DNA of 64,000 nucleotides, taken from the NCBI GenBank assembly GCA_020744425.1, contig JAGMUV010000005.1:2046001-2110000 (forward strand), read 5' to 3'. The notes beneath the pieces were generated by a model, which was given only the letters and a program-made list of their open reading frames with translations, did no database searches and was not told the origin of the DNA. This document shows, in pieces, positions 21,658 through 34,059 of the stretch (positions are counted from its first letter, which is position 1; every line of letters begins with the position of its first letter). The position numbers and the translations under genes were made by a program. This DNA is from Dactylonectria macrodidyma. Its lineage: Eukaryota; Ascomycota; Sordariomycetes; Hypocreales; Nectriaceae.

Positions 21658-23111
21658 TTATGGCAGAGGTCGTCGATGGCTGGGATCGCGGGGTTGGAAA
21701 CGCCGGGCGTCGGCTTGTTGTTGAGCAGCCAACCATTCCGCAGATCCGGTTTGTCGGCCGGGTTGCTCAGCAGGCACCTTGGTGTCGTTGGACGGGGCAG
21801 GAGGTCGGCTAGCGCTTGCGGAGGAGCTGGAGCTGCCGGGAACGATAGAGGTAACGGCCTGAGTAATGGAAGCCACGACATATTGGCGCAGCTCTTGGTC
21901 TTCTCGGTTGTCTTCCCTCACAAGGCGGAACCGCTCGTCTTTGCTCATGTTTTCTCGGCGGATATTCTTAATCTCCTGCATGATATAAAGAAGGACTTCC
22001 TCAGGGCACCGGTTGCGCTCGTTGGCGGCTTCGTTCTTGCGCACATATCGTCGGGTCACATCCGTAGCGCCGTCGATGGAGAACGCGATGCAGTAAGACA
22101 TCTTCTTGCCCCAACCGTCGGAGTAGAGTCGCGGGTTGTCCCATGATTCCTCGCAAGCATCGACGTGGACCCATCGCTTCTGGTGATCCGAGTACACCTC
22201 GGTCCAAACGTGGTCTTCCGAGTTCCAAACCCACCTCACACGTCCACCAACAGCGCGGCACAGCATGCTGAAGCAGTTGGCCCATTCACCAACTCGGCCC
22301 CTTCGAGTCTGCAGTAGCCTCCAGACATCGCCGTATCGAGGGAACCGATCATAAGCACCACAAGTCTGGACGGAACACCGGTAAAGCTCAACTCGAAGTG
22401 CGCCACATGCGTTCTCTTCTGGTGAGGGGGCGGTCATGCCCTGGGCAATGGTGGGAGATAAGCACACGGGACAGGGCGGGTTGTTGACCCAGGTGAAGAA
22501 TGAGCGCTTGAACCATCTGCATGTCGTGTTAGTATGCGCGCTCCTGGAATGGCTTGAACAGATCATATGACGTACCTCAGGAGTGCCCGAATGACACAGT
22601 CTTGGTAACCCCATTCAGGTCGTTGTCCACCACCCATACTCTCAGCCTGAGCGCGAAAGATTTGAGTCTCTTCCTCGGCCTCGCCGTAGATGCGATCTAG
22701 CGGAATGGTCTGGAGAGCCTCATCCAATAGACCAGGGTTTTCGTACTTGGTTGGTGTGAGGGAGAGGCTGATGAGGAGATTTCGGAATTTTTGCGAGTCA
22801 CGGTCGCTAGCATCGGGAGCAGTGGGGATCTTGGGGAGATGTCGGAGGGCGGAGTATGAAGGCAGAGCTTGACCTTGAGAAGTCGATGGTCGGCTGTTGA
22901 GGCTGGGAGACGCAGGTGCCCGCAGGTTGGAGCTAGAGGCTCGCTCTCGAGGGCTTGGGGAGCCTTGTCGGGATGACATACGGAGGTCGGTCATGCGCTT
23001 GTCGCGTAGTAGGCCCTCAAACTTGACCCGAAGGTCGTGGGCCCATTCCTCGCCATATTCCTCGCCGCGAGACTCGGGAGCGGGCCTCATAGGCATGCCT
23101 CGACCAGCCAT
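21658..23111 (-). CDS. PNG1: PNG1-family transglutaminase-fold protein lacking the catalytic cysteine
   Basis: Peptide:N-glycanases remove N-glycans from misfolded glycoproteins in the cytosol using a Cys-His-Asp triad. Exon 1 23111-22576; intron 22575-22517 (59 bp, GTACGT donor, TAACACG near the acceptor, GCAG); exon 2 22516-21658; 464 aa. Residues 1-110 are disordered. The core has a zinc site (C194, C197, C226, C231), the FPRYGDVW segment, and the triad region [15 protein letters not shown]. Where active enzymes have Cys in GRCGEW, this protein has Val254 (codon GTT at 22293-22291). His281 (EDHVW) and Asp298 (VHVDACE) are kept. Loss of the Cys predicts no deglycosylase activity. An inactive but essential PNG1 has been described in Neurospora crassa (recalled, not checked). 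The C-terminal 70 residues are Ser/Pro/Gln-rich. Confidence 0.95.
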
Positions 23112-26100
23112 GCTGAAGGATAAAAAACCGGGTAGTTTGGGAGTCGGGAGATGCGTGGTGAGAGTGACCGAAAGGTGAGGGTGATGAGTCGCAGTGGTGG
23201 GAGCCCAAATCCGGGATTGGGTAGAACAAACGAATTTCTAGGGTTGATAGACGAGCCGGTAGTTAATGAGCGAGACACTCAGCGTCGTCCAAGTCAGCGA
23301 TAGGCAATCGTCCTGAAGCTGTCGTCGTTGTCGTCGTGGGTGGTCGTCGTCAGCTGGAGGTTTGCGTAGACCTCGCAGGCAGTCAGGTTGCCAAGAGACA
23401 CGCGGGCGCCTAGCCGCCGTGCTTCCTTCGAATGATCGATTCGCTAGCGCCGTCCAGGATGGATTGCTGTCGTTGAAGCCGTGCTGGAAAAAGATGGCGT
23501 CTTGGATTAAATTTGTCGTCGGCGTCGGGAGAGTTTTGTCGTCGATGGTGTTGTTCGCGGATGAATCGATGCGTGGTTGCAAGGAGGGAAAAGGAAGGGA
23601 AGGGATTACGGTTGGTGGATGGGCGGGTTGACGAGGCGGACAGAGGAGAGGGCAGCGCAGAGGCAGTAAGAGAGTCGGGGTGGACAGGGGAATAAAGGGA
23701 CGGGGTGTCTCGGGAGGGTGTGCGTCTCGTCCGCTCCTTCCCACCCTGGGCCAGGCCTACGATGCCAGTTTACGCGTCAGCCGTCGGCGTTGTGTCCAAT
23801 GATAGGGCCTAGACGAGTCAGCAGCGGGGCCCACTAGGCGCAGGAGCACGTACCGGTACGACGATGCGTGTACCTTTTTCGGGGAACTTTGCGCTTACAG
23901 TTGATGGGCCACTGTTGAGCAGCGGGCAGGCGACGTGTTGGAGCAAACGGTCTCCTCTGATCGACTCTTTTTTAATTACAAGGCCCCGTCGTGTACGAGT
24001 GTCTCTAAGGACGAGTCGATGGCCTACGTACTATGTAGCACTGCTGCGCTGCGAGGCTTTGGCGCTTGTTGGGTTTTGCTACGGGAGAGCGTCTCTTTGG
24101 GTTTGGGCCCGTCTAGTGGCCCATCTAGAAGCCTGGGCAGTCTACGCAATTCGCTTCAATTCATCACCGGTTGGCGAAATCCTTTTTGCCTCCAATACGT
24201 GTGTCGCTACGTGGGCATGACAGTTGCGGTCTGGCCATTCTATCGCAATTTCATTGCACTCGTGAATATACGAGCTTTCGTCAACATGAGGCATAAGCTA
24301 TTAGGCGTCAGTCATCACGGGACAATCCAGTTGGTACCTAGGACCTGACTGCGTGCGACATACAGTAGGTACTGATGGCTAAGGGGACGACGTCAACTGG
24401 TGGCGTCCCATCTCACAATCGTCATCCGGGCGATGGTAGCAGTCCTAACACGCCAGTGCCCCATCCGTCCCGACAGTGCTCATTTCCTGGAGCACCACGT
24501 ACCGTTCCTCCGTCTCGCTTTTCGCAGGTCAGCTCTCCAGCTTAGGCAATGGCAAATGCGGGTAAATGGAGAACCTCGAAATGACCATGGCCATCGAGGC
24601 ATGTGGCAACGACACAGATGACGATCTTGACAAACATGGCAGTGAATGGGCTGGCTTGACTCCGATCTATCTCCACACCACTATCTTCCCGACTCGGAAC
24701 CAGCAAGAGAGACAGCCATCCATCAGCCAGCAGCTGAGCCAGCAGATGAGCAAGCAGCTGGACAACGGATAACGTGCATACGCACACCCGTTGCCTCCAG
24801 CGTTCAGCGTCCAGTGTCCAGCGCCTCTCCGCTTTGGCCGTCCCGGCCTGCAACCTGGGAGTCACTTTGCTTGGGGGTCTTGCAGGTACCGATACTTTGT
24901 CCGGGGACGTGCCTGCCGTCGAGGTGGGCGATGACGAGGCACTGGTGCTGGGAAGCCCAGTGTGGCACAGCGTGCAGCAAAGCCACTTTGGGTATTGCCA
25001 GCGCGTCCACCCAGAGTGCTGCACCATCGCCTCCGCTTGCCCTGCCCTTGCAACCTTGTTGCTGGACGTTGCCATTCCCTGTCCCTCTCTGTTTCGCCCT
25101 CTGGCCGGCTTGCAGCACTGCCGCCGCCGAGTTTTCGCTTGATGCAGCGCCCGTTATTCTATTTCCTAGGCCTCGATAACCTGCTAGGGAAAAGTGCTGG
25201 TACCTACGGCATTCGCGTCGACTAGTCAGCTTGCGGCATCGAACATCGGACTCCCCCCCAGAGCTAGAGCTGGGGACGACGAGACTAGCCAGAAGCACTT
25301 CAGAAGTACAGCAAGTCTCTCGGGTGCACCGACCCTGACTTTGATCGATCAGTGATGATCAGTGAGGGCGTTCGCCCGTCTCCAGCCACAAACAGGACCC
25401 TCCCCTGGTTTTGTTCCAAACTTCTGTGGCCGTGCCATCCAAACGCACCGCTGCCAGCCTAGTACGCAGGCCCTGTAGCCACTTTGGCACCCTGCCAGAA
25501 GTATTTCCAGCTCACGCCTGGCGTCGCAGAACGCGGAGGAACAATCCACTGGACCCACTTGGAGGGGGAGGCGACAAGAATCTGTGAAACTTGCAGACGC
25601 GGCCTCCCTGGGGCTCTTGTCCTGCAAATTCACCATCTTCACGTGGTCCGGATCGTCCCCATCATCGCCATCCGTCACCGTCCTTCGCTAAACGGGTGTA
25701 TTTATCGTGGATTCATCGTATAACTCCATATCGATTGGATTTCCTGAATGAAAGCAGGTCCATGATTTGGTCTGGACTAAGATCCGTGGCTAATCTTTGT
25801 GTGTAGAAGTCCAATGTCGATACTTCGTACTTCGTAGGCACGTAGTGCTCCCATGGACCCGATCGCCCATTGCATCTCTGCCTCACAGCAACGTTTCTCT
25901 GCTTAGCCTGCCTACCTAGCAACCTGGGTTTTGGCGGTGCGCGCCACGCCCCCAACCCGATCTTGAAGATGCGCCGATCACCAATTGCTGAATAATAATT
26001 GCAGGATACCTTCCACTCCCTCCTTTCGTTTGTCTCTCACACACTAAGCCAGCATGTTTTGGCTGGCTCGAAACTCGCTTCAGAGGTGCCCAGCCAGCCA

Positions 26101-28292
26101 GGTTCGTCTCGGGCACAAAGAAGCTTAACTTGGTTGGCGTGTGCATTACGTGCGTTGCCTGCCCCTGGATGGATACGGATGGGTCCGATCCCGAGACGAT
26201 TACGCAACAACGCTGTGCTTGGCTCAACAGATGGTGCTCTTGGCGAATATCGAGCTTCATCAGCGTCCGCACTTACGAAGTACACTCTTTTCTTTCCGAA
26301 GCTGTCTCCTTCTTGGCAGCGGGAACGCTCCACTGCCACAGGGTGGTCAGCTTGGGGAGCTGTCGCGTTGCCGGAGATGTCCATCTGTGCCTCGTCAATG
26401 GACACCCGGAAGATGGATCACGTTGCCTCTACCTCGTCACCTCCACTTCTTCGCCGTTTCCCTTGCCCTCGCCAAAACGTCGATACGTTCCACTCTCGGT
26501 GGATCCCGTCGCCAATCACGTACGCACATTTAATGTGTATCTCGCAATGCTGGACTCCAAATAATGACCCCGGTCCTATGATCCCATCGGTTTATTCCAG
26601 ACACGACTAGGGTGGCTTGTCAGACTCTAAAGGCCGCGTCATCTGGCTACTAATTTACCATCCCCCGCGGCTTGCGTACTGCGAGAACTCGACCACTTGC
26701 CACTCCACACCCCACTCTCGCTCTATGGCACTCCGTCTTCCAATGACAACGAGTCTCAGCGAAGGCATGGAACCTGCCTTTGCCACGGAGATTGTTACCG
26801 TGAGGCTCTAATGCTGACCCTGCCCATATCTCCAAACTTCCAATTCGCCAAGCTCCCCTTGCTTCTCAAGCATTGCTTGGCTCCTGTTTCCACAGCTCAA
26901 ACTTCGGATGGAACTGTGCGCTCGGGTTCTTGAAGTCTTGGCCTGGTCCTGATATGGCTTTTTGACAGACCTCCGGTGCTAATCCAGAAAGGGTGGTCTT
27001 CATCTACAAACCTGAGAATCTGCGCCATTCATTGGGTCATCCGTCATTGTACTACGTAGTAGTGAGGATTGATTCGGTAGTCCGTGCGTTTCTCTAGATG
27101 CAGCATGCACACAACTCGCCCAGTTCACGAGACTCGCCTTACAGGCTGAGCCTTTGATACTTCCACTTCTACTTCCTCCCCTTTTGCGATGCCTTCTAGA
27201 ACAACCTTACACAAGACGGCAGTGGCTTGGCCGTGGTCCCAAGAGTTTGAAACTCAAAATGAAAAGTATTCCAAGCACATGTCATCCTGTTGATGAGCCA
27301 CCAACTCGAGTGTTGGGATATCCATGCATCATACCTCTAGGCAGCGAGTATTGAAATATTGATGGAGTCATCTCAAGATTCTTCGTCAAATCATACTAGG
27401 TCGCTTGCCCATCGTCGGCAGGTTGCGGAGCATGGACAACACTAGCATCGACTTGCCTGAACAGGCACCTTCTCGCAATGGCGTCCCGGTCAACTCGGGG
27501 AGTCCCTATGACAGCCCTCTCAACCCAACTCGTTCGCTTGGAGGTCATACCCGCAGGTTAGCTCGGCCACTCCTCGTCAGTCTCTCTAGAGGTCGGGGAC
27601 GCGCGTTTCCTCGGGCGGATCCCTTGCCGACTCGCAACCCTCTGGAGACCTGCCAGCATGGGAGGAGGAGGAGGAGGAGGGGCAGGGTTGACCAGAAGAC
27701 CCGGTACTTTGGCCGTGAGCCGTGGTCTGATGACGTAAAGCCACGCTGGGGACGGCCCGGAAACTTTTGTTCTCAAGGGCTTGCCGAGCGGTGTGTCGTG
27801 AGGCTTGAGCCGCTGGTGTTGTCGTCTCAGCCCACGATTGGGGCTGGACACTGCCCGCCATGCCCTATAGACCCTGTCAGAATTCGTAGAATAATATCAC
27901 CTCGCCCTGCTGTAAGCCGATTAACCCTATGACATATGAAATACCTTGCTCGAACGGTGGGTAGCCCTGCAACAGTTGACTAGATATTATATCTAGACAT
28001 TCCTTACGTGGCAGACGTTGGTTTTGTCTCCACATGAACAGGCATATATCCTCGTGTGGAACTGCGGGTGAACACCAGACCCATCATTCATGAGGGGAAA
28101 AAGACGCAAGTTCGCATGTGTTTGTGCATCCGAGTATAACCATTCAAGAAATCTACAATACGGGGCATTCGGTTGGTTCAGGCCCTTCGATACATTGCCC
28201 CTCACACGCCTTCTTTTCGTCCTTCCGACTCCACGTCGACTCTTGCTTCCACCTGATATCTTGCCGCGTGTCACCTCGCATCGGGGATAGAT
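23112..28292. other. 5.2-kb stretch without recognisable genes
   Basis: This extends from the PNG1 start to the UTP4 stop. The first ~600 bp are the PNG1 promoter side. Beyond that I see only short overlapping frames on both strands with Ser/Arg/Cys-rich, unordered composition, and no splice-linked exons giving a family-like protein. No tRNA B-box pattern or 5S rRNA was recognised. It could hold long leaders, non-coding RNA or a decayed gene. Confidence 0.45.
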
Positions 28293-30973
28293 CTACCTTT
28301 CCCACTGCTCAAGGCTAAAGTAGCTCTCCGGCATTTCCACATCCCAAGTCGGCCTCTCCACTATGGCCACCTCGAGGTCCTGGTCTGGCTCGCTGAGGGG
28401 CACGATACCGAAGATGGGACGGTACTTGTAAGTCATCCACCAACTTCTTTGTTCACCGCCAGTCTCGGAAACCTCCACGCTTGCTCCAGTCTCGTCGCGG
28501 TTGCGCAGCGAAGCGAGCTCGCCGTCAGCCTCATCGACCTCGTCGTCACTGTTTGCGTCCTCAAGCAGGGGCGCGTCTTCCATGTCGACATCCTCCCACT
28601 CGCCAGCCGTATGCTTACGAACCTGAGACGGCGCAAGACTTCCCTGCTCCATCCTGCCACCGGCACCGCTCCTTGGTCCAACTCTCTTGCGCTTCATGCC
28701 TTGCTTGCCATGTGTCTCGACGGGTTCAGCCACAGGTTTGGGAAGATCCTGAGACATATCGATCATAAGAAGGAATGAAATGCCGTAGATCCATGCTCGG
28801 GAGCCCTGCCAGAGTACACCCTTGGCCAGGTCTAGGAGATCTTGAACGGGTGCAGGGAGGGCACTTCGGGGGTGACGACGAGACCATGGGGTCAGGGAGC
28901 CTTGCAGGGGGTGGAATGTAAAAAGGTTCCACGAGGACGTGATCGCCAAGAGGGTATAGTCGTTAGCAACATCTGACTGAACATCCACCTCGCCATGGGA
29001 ACCTCGGGCCTGGGGCACGTCGTCCGAGAAAGATAGTACCGTCGCAGTCGCAGGAAGTTTCGGCAGAAGCTTGGCGTTGGGGTTGCGAACCCACTGGTCA
29101 CCGGCTTGCGTGACTGCATCGTCTTCCTCCGAAGAATCGCTTTCTGAGGCCGAAGACGCGTCACCCTTTGCCTTAGTCTCATCCTGCAGGTCTTTGTTGC
29201 CCCGTAGGATCCAAGTATCGAGGTATCCCGCCAAGTCGGAGGTTGCGAGCATCTTCGAGTCAGCAGAGAAGGCGACATGCGTAATGGTCCTATCGTAGCT
29301 TCCCAGCCCTCCATTGAGAATGTAACGTGGGAGATGCCGTCGCAATCGGGTAAGCCGTCGTGATTGCGGCTGGATGGTGATGGGAGTATCAGACTCCTCA
29401 TGGTTGTCGATTTTGGCTAACAGAATTCGCGAACCCTCCTGCACGGCACAGAGCCATTGGCCGTTGGGTGAGAGCTCAACTTTGGTGGCGCCAATGCTCG
29501 TCAGCTTTTGCGGAACTTGGATGGTGGATAGCTTGACGTCTGAGGGTTTGATCGGGTCTTGGTGCTGCAGCCTAAAAGCTTTAACGCTGGTTGATGTAGA
29601 CACAACAAGAAGGGTGCCATCTTGATTGATGGTCGCCGAAGTGATGTTGGAGTCCCCCTTAATGACAATTGTCTTGAGGAGCTTGCGATTCTGGTTGATA
29701 TCCACGTCTTCGCCACCGGCATTAAACATGGTCAACGCGGAATGTCGCAGAGTCCAGATATGAACTTCTCTCTCCCACCAACTAATGACGAATCGTGCTC
29801 GAGTAGAGCTTATGACTGGGGGCTGTTGCGGGAGACTGGACATGAGTCGGTGATTTTCACGTCCCATTTCCTTGAGAGGAATCACAACAGGATTGGCGTC
29901 AGGGCCTAGCATTCATGTTAGTGATGATCCGGCAACAATCAACTGTATATCTTACCTCCAGACACAACAACGCTGATCCGGCCACTTTCGAAAGAGGCCA
30001 TGGACTTTACATCGTGCTCGTTGTACCGCCTACCCCACACCTTGCTCCATCTGCCGCCCGCGCTACTGTTTTGCTTGTACAGAATCGTTCGTCGGTCCAT
30101 GCCTCCACTGAAAATAGAGGTTCCATCCGCATTCGTTGCAAGACTGAGAACATCTTGCTTGTGGCTTTGCATGCGCTGTGTCTGCGTGTATGTTTTCCCA
30201 TCCCAGATGCAGATTTGACCGGTGGAGTCGCCCGAGACAATGTTGCCTCCAGGAAGACACTTGACCGACCAGATGATGATGTCCTTGGAGCCGCCAACGA
30301 GGTCAGAGCCCAATGTCATCCTTCGCAACATGTGGCCTTTGGTGATATCGTAGGCTCGAATTGTGCTATCAGAGCAGCCGACAATGGCGACCTTTCGGGA
30401 TTGGAAGGTTATGCTGACCATCTGCGCTTTCTTGGTGGGTGACCTCACCAGAACTCGCTGAAATCGCAGGTCATCATCCTCAATGGAGTACATGACCAGC
30501 TCGCCGTCAATGGTTCCGGCGATGAGCTTGGTGGAATCCTGGGTATCTAGCACGGAGCTAGCCTTGTCGGTGGCAGGTGGCTGCGCGGCCATGCACCAGA
30601 TGTCGCCGTGTTGACCACTGGCGTGCCTCTTTGGCACACCCTTTTCGAGATCCCACTCGGTCACCGTGGAGGTGTAGCCTATGCTGAACAGGCGTAGCTT
30701 GCCAGCGACAATTCGGCCGTCACCAAGATCCTGTTCAGGCTCGTTGACCCAGACTAGTCCATCAACACTGCGGTCCTTGCCTCCAGGGATGACAAGTTCC
30801 TGGTTCCAGCACCCATTTGTCGGGTTCCAGATCTCAATATCGCCATTGGCCCTTCCAATTGCTAGCCTGGCGAGCGATGCTTGAAGCGCCGACCGCGTCT
30901 TGGGGTGTGAGAAGGCGATAGCGTTGATCGCGGATGGCTTGTAGGGAATGAATCGACAGCGGTGGATGTCCAT
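28293..30973 (-). CDS. UTP4: U3 snoRNP component Utp4 (WD40, t-UTP/UtpA complex)
   Basis: Utp4 (CIRH1A/cirhin in animals) is a WD40 subunit of the t-UTP/UtpA complex, needed for pre-18S rRNA processing and Pol I transcription in the nucleolus. Exon 1 30973-29956; intron 29955-29906 (50 bp, GTAAGA donor, CACTAACATG branch, CTAG acceptor); exon 2 29905-28293; 876 aa. The N-terminus MDIHRCRFIPYKPSAINAIAFSH is highly characteristic. WD repeats are visible through about residue 600 (for example GDIEIWNP, TVTEWDL, GQICIWDG, REVHIWTL, GYLDTWIL). A Ser/Glu-rich acidic insert (about 570-590) and a second acidic stretch (EWEDVDMEDAPLLEDA) interrupt the C-terminal half. The stop is followed by intergenic DNA. 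It faces the nicotinate phosphoribosyltransferase gene across an 869-bp divergent region. Confidence 0.95.
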
Positions 30974-31842
30974 GACGGCGGATAGGTCGTTGCCTTGACG
31001 TGTTTCTCGGTCGGTCTCCGTGTATCGAGTTCGACGCTCGTGTCCGAATGTTGCACAAAAAATGTGAGGAATGCCGAAGCTCGCCGCCGAGTAACCAGGC
31101 GTTAAGATTGAGCGAGGTTGAGCGAGGCTGATGGGGACAAAAAAAAGTTGGACCGTCGTCCAGATTTTTTTTTTCTGAGCTGCTCGGTCCGCTTGAGAAT
31201 TAAGGTGTGGTCAGTGCGCCCAGATGCCCCTCCACCCCACCAAGGCAACGCAATGGCAGTTGAGAAGGAGCGACTACCCTCTGAAGCCCCTCACCTCACA
31301 GCGCAGTTGTCCTTTGGCGGCTGCCCGTTTTAGGTGCAAAACTTTGGATTTGCACCCATAAATTATCATAGCGGGGAGCCTTCCATGTCAGCAGCTGCAG
31401 CTCTTCCACAAACGTCACTGAAGGTCTAGGCTCCACGGTGACTCAAGCGCTCAGTCAAAACTCAACTCGCGCAAACTCAGCCTCACTCACTTCTCGCGCC
31501 TATCGCTCAGACCGTTGCTGTTGCCATTGCAACTCCGCCGCGTTTTCGGCCTTCTCAGCCTCGTCTCTAGATCCGCCACCCTGAGGCATATCGTTATCCC
31601 CACCCGACACCCTGTTGGCACAGCTCCCCGCAGTTCTGAGACCGTTTTGATTCCACCGGCGACTCCCGTGACGTGACGAAACGGACGCGCCATCCTCCTC
31701 AAGCTAGCTCCTGACCCCAGCTCCGGATCTCCGGTGCTCTAGCTTTCGAGCCTCCAAATACCAGACCGGTTGCCTCCTGGCTTCGCTCTTGCACGCAAAC
31801 CGCGCAACTGAGTCCCCGCTGGCCGCTCCAAAGTCGCCCGCC
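30974..31842. promoter_or_regulatory. Divergent promoter region between UTP4 and NPT1
   Basis: 869 bp carry both promoters. A tandem 10-bp repeat TTGAGCGAGG sits near 31109-31128, with A- and T-runs at about 31139-31176. No confident TATA box or named factor site was found. Confidence 0.55.
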
Positions 31843-33358
31843 ATGGACTTCAACAGCTCGTCGCCGTTCCCTGAGGGCGTCATCTCCTTCCTCGACACGG
31901 ATTTGTACAAGTTGACGATGCAATGCGCCGTTTTCAAGTTTTTCAAGGACGTCCCTGTCACTTATGCCTACACGAATCGCACTCCGGACAAGAAACTCTC
32001 TAGAACTGCCTTCAAGTGGCTTGAGGAGCAGATTCGGAGTATGCTCACGCGATCGCCTCCGCAATCGCGAATCATCACAGCTAACTTCGTTGTCTAGAGC
32101 TCGGATACATTTCCCTCTCTACTGAAGAGTACAAGTTCCTTGAAAAGAACTGCGATTACCTGTCGAAAGACTATCTCGACTTCCTCAAGGAATTCCGACT
32201 GCACCCAAGAGAGCAGGTTGTGCTGACTTTCAGCCCTGTTGACGAGGACACTGGTGCCGATTCGGTAGTTGGAGATGTCGACATCCATATTAAGGGCGCC
32301 TGGGTCGAGACAATTCTCTACGAGATTCCTATTCTCGCTTTGACATCCGAGGCTTACTTCAAGTTCATGGACACGGATTGGAACTACGACGGCCAGGAGG
32401 AAAAAGCCTTTAATAAAGGTTTGCAACTTCTGGAAGCTGGGTGTATCACGTCCGAGTTCGGAACTAGGAGACGACGCGACTACCATACCCAGGCCTTAGT
32501 GTTCCGCGGCCTCGTCAAGGCATCTAAGGAGGCAGAGAATAAGGGATTCCCAGGTAAGCTGTCTGGAACTAGTAACGTCCATCTGGCCATGCGGTTCAAC
32601 ATCCCCCCTGTTGGTACTGTCGCCCACGAGTGGTTTATGGGAACGGCCTCTATTGTTGGCGACTACAAGAAGGCTACCGAAGAGGCCCTCCGACACTGGG
32701 TTAGCTGCTTCGGCAACAAACTCGGCATTGCTCTCACCGATACCTTTGGCACACAAGAGTTCCTTCGTTCCTTCAGCTTGCCTGTGCGCCCCGTTGAGGG
32801 TGGTTTCCCAGCAGAAGCCTTCCAAAAGGAAGATGGATCCATGAAGACGTACGCAGAAGTGTTCGCTGGAGTCCGACAGGACTCTGGAGATCCGGCCCAG
32901 TACACCAAAATGATGCGGGATTATTACGACGAACAAGGCATCAAGGATAAGAAACTGATCGTGTTTTCTGACTCTCTAAATATTGACCGTTGCTTGGAGT
33001 ACAAGCAGGTGTCTGAGAAGCTTGGCTTTCAGCCTACCTTTGGTGTGGGAACCTTCTTGACAAACGACTTCGTTCATCTCAAGACGGGAACAAAGTCGGT
33101 CCCCTTGAATATTGTCATCAAACTCAGCTCAGCTGCAGGACGCCCCGCGATCAAAATCAGGTGAGTACTTCCCCGTCTCTGGCCATTACTGCCCATAGAA
33201 TCCCTTGCCTGACCGTGAGCAGTGACAACGCTGGTAAAAATACAGGCGACAAGGACACTGTTGAGAAAGTCAAGAGAGAGCTTGGGTACGTTGAGCGTGA
33301 ATGGAAAGAAGGTGACGAAACTGCACGATGGGGGAAGGAAGAAGAGACAAAGCCCTGA
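31843..33358 (+). CDS. NPT1: Nicotinate phosphoribosyltransferase (Preiss-Handler NAD salvage)
   Basis: Converts nicotinate, PRPP and ATP to nicotinate mononucleotide, the first step of NAD salvage. Exon 1 31843-32038; intron 32039-32097 (59 bp, GTATGC donor, CAGCTAAC branch, TCTAG acceptor); exon 2 32098-33160; intron 33161-33222 (62 bp, GTGAGT donor, GAGCAG acceptor); exon 3 33223-33358; 464 aa. Diagnostic segments are [16 protein letters not shown] near the start, [32 protein letters not shown], the phosphohistidine region [27 protein letters not shown], and [11 protein letters not shown]. The last exon encodes [16 protein letters not shown]..., the conserved C-terminal phosphate-binding tail, confirming the second splice. 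Slightly longer than the yeast enzyme (429 aa) because of the C-terminal acidic/basic extension. Confidence 0.96.
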
Positions 33359-34059
33359 GCTGCCTTTCTGACAGCCAAATCTTCACAACTACAAGAGCGA
33401 CAAAGAGACAGCGCAAGCTGACTGGCTACCTATACTTGGCATATCTGCGATTCTGAAACTGGGAAATTGGAGGATGATTTTCAACAAATGATTTCCGAAT
33501 AGATTGTAAGCCCTTTAGACGCCAAGTTGACGCAACAGGCCATGTTTCCCCTTCAATACCAATGCTTACGACCCGAATGCTGAACACACCCACCCTTACT
33601 TCTTCCACTGTCACGACTTGGACATTGGTGCCCATCCCCACCTTTGTGAACCTTGGCTGGTACGTATGATCGGTTGCTCGATGATTTTAGCTTAAGGTAG
33701 TTCGTTCGTTACCTACGCTCTCAAACGCGCCTACCCGCGCTTGCTTAGTATCACCTAGGTGAAGATATTTGCACAGAAGTAACGGCCATATTAGGAAGTA
33801 CTTTCCATCAACGAGCACTAATCGAGAATCAAACCTACCTACCCAGGAAACTTTGAATCTTCCCAACTTAGTGGAAGGGGTGACGGGCCACCCTCACAGT
33901 ATCTACCAGATCCCCTCGCTGTCTTCACTTCTTCCTCTCACCATCCACTCTCTTCCTCACACACCAAAGACCATCCAGTGTTTTTTGGAACCCAATTTTG
34001 GCTTGCAGTCTTGGAACGCATACTACCTTTCTTACTTGTTTTGTGGTGATGTATTCATC
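33359..34059. other. Intergenic region upstream of the WSC gene
   Basis: 0.7 kb: 3' flank of NPT1 and promoter/leader of the WSC gene. The part nearest 34000 is pyrimidine-rich with repeated CTTCCTC/CTCTTCC strings, like a fungal leader. The open frame extends upstream of 34060 but those residues are not protein-like. Confidence 0.5.

Noticed and set aside
25999..26610. 203-codon plus-strand frame in the 5.2-kb gap
   Set aside because: No domain-like pattern, no hydrophobic periodicity, and three overlapping frames in the same place.
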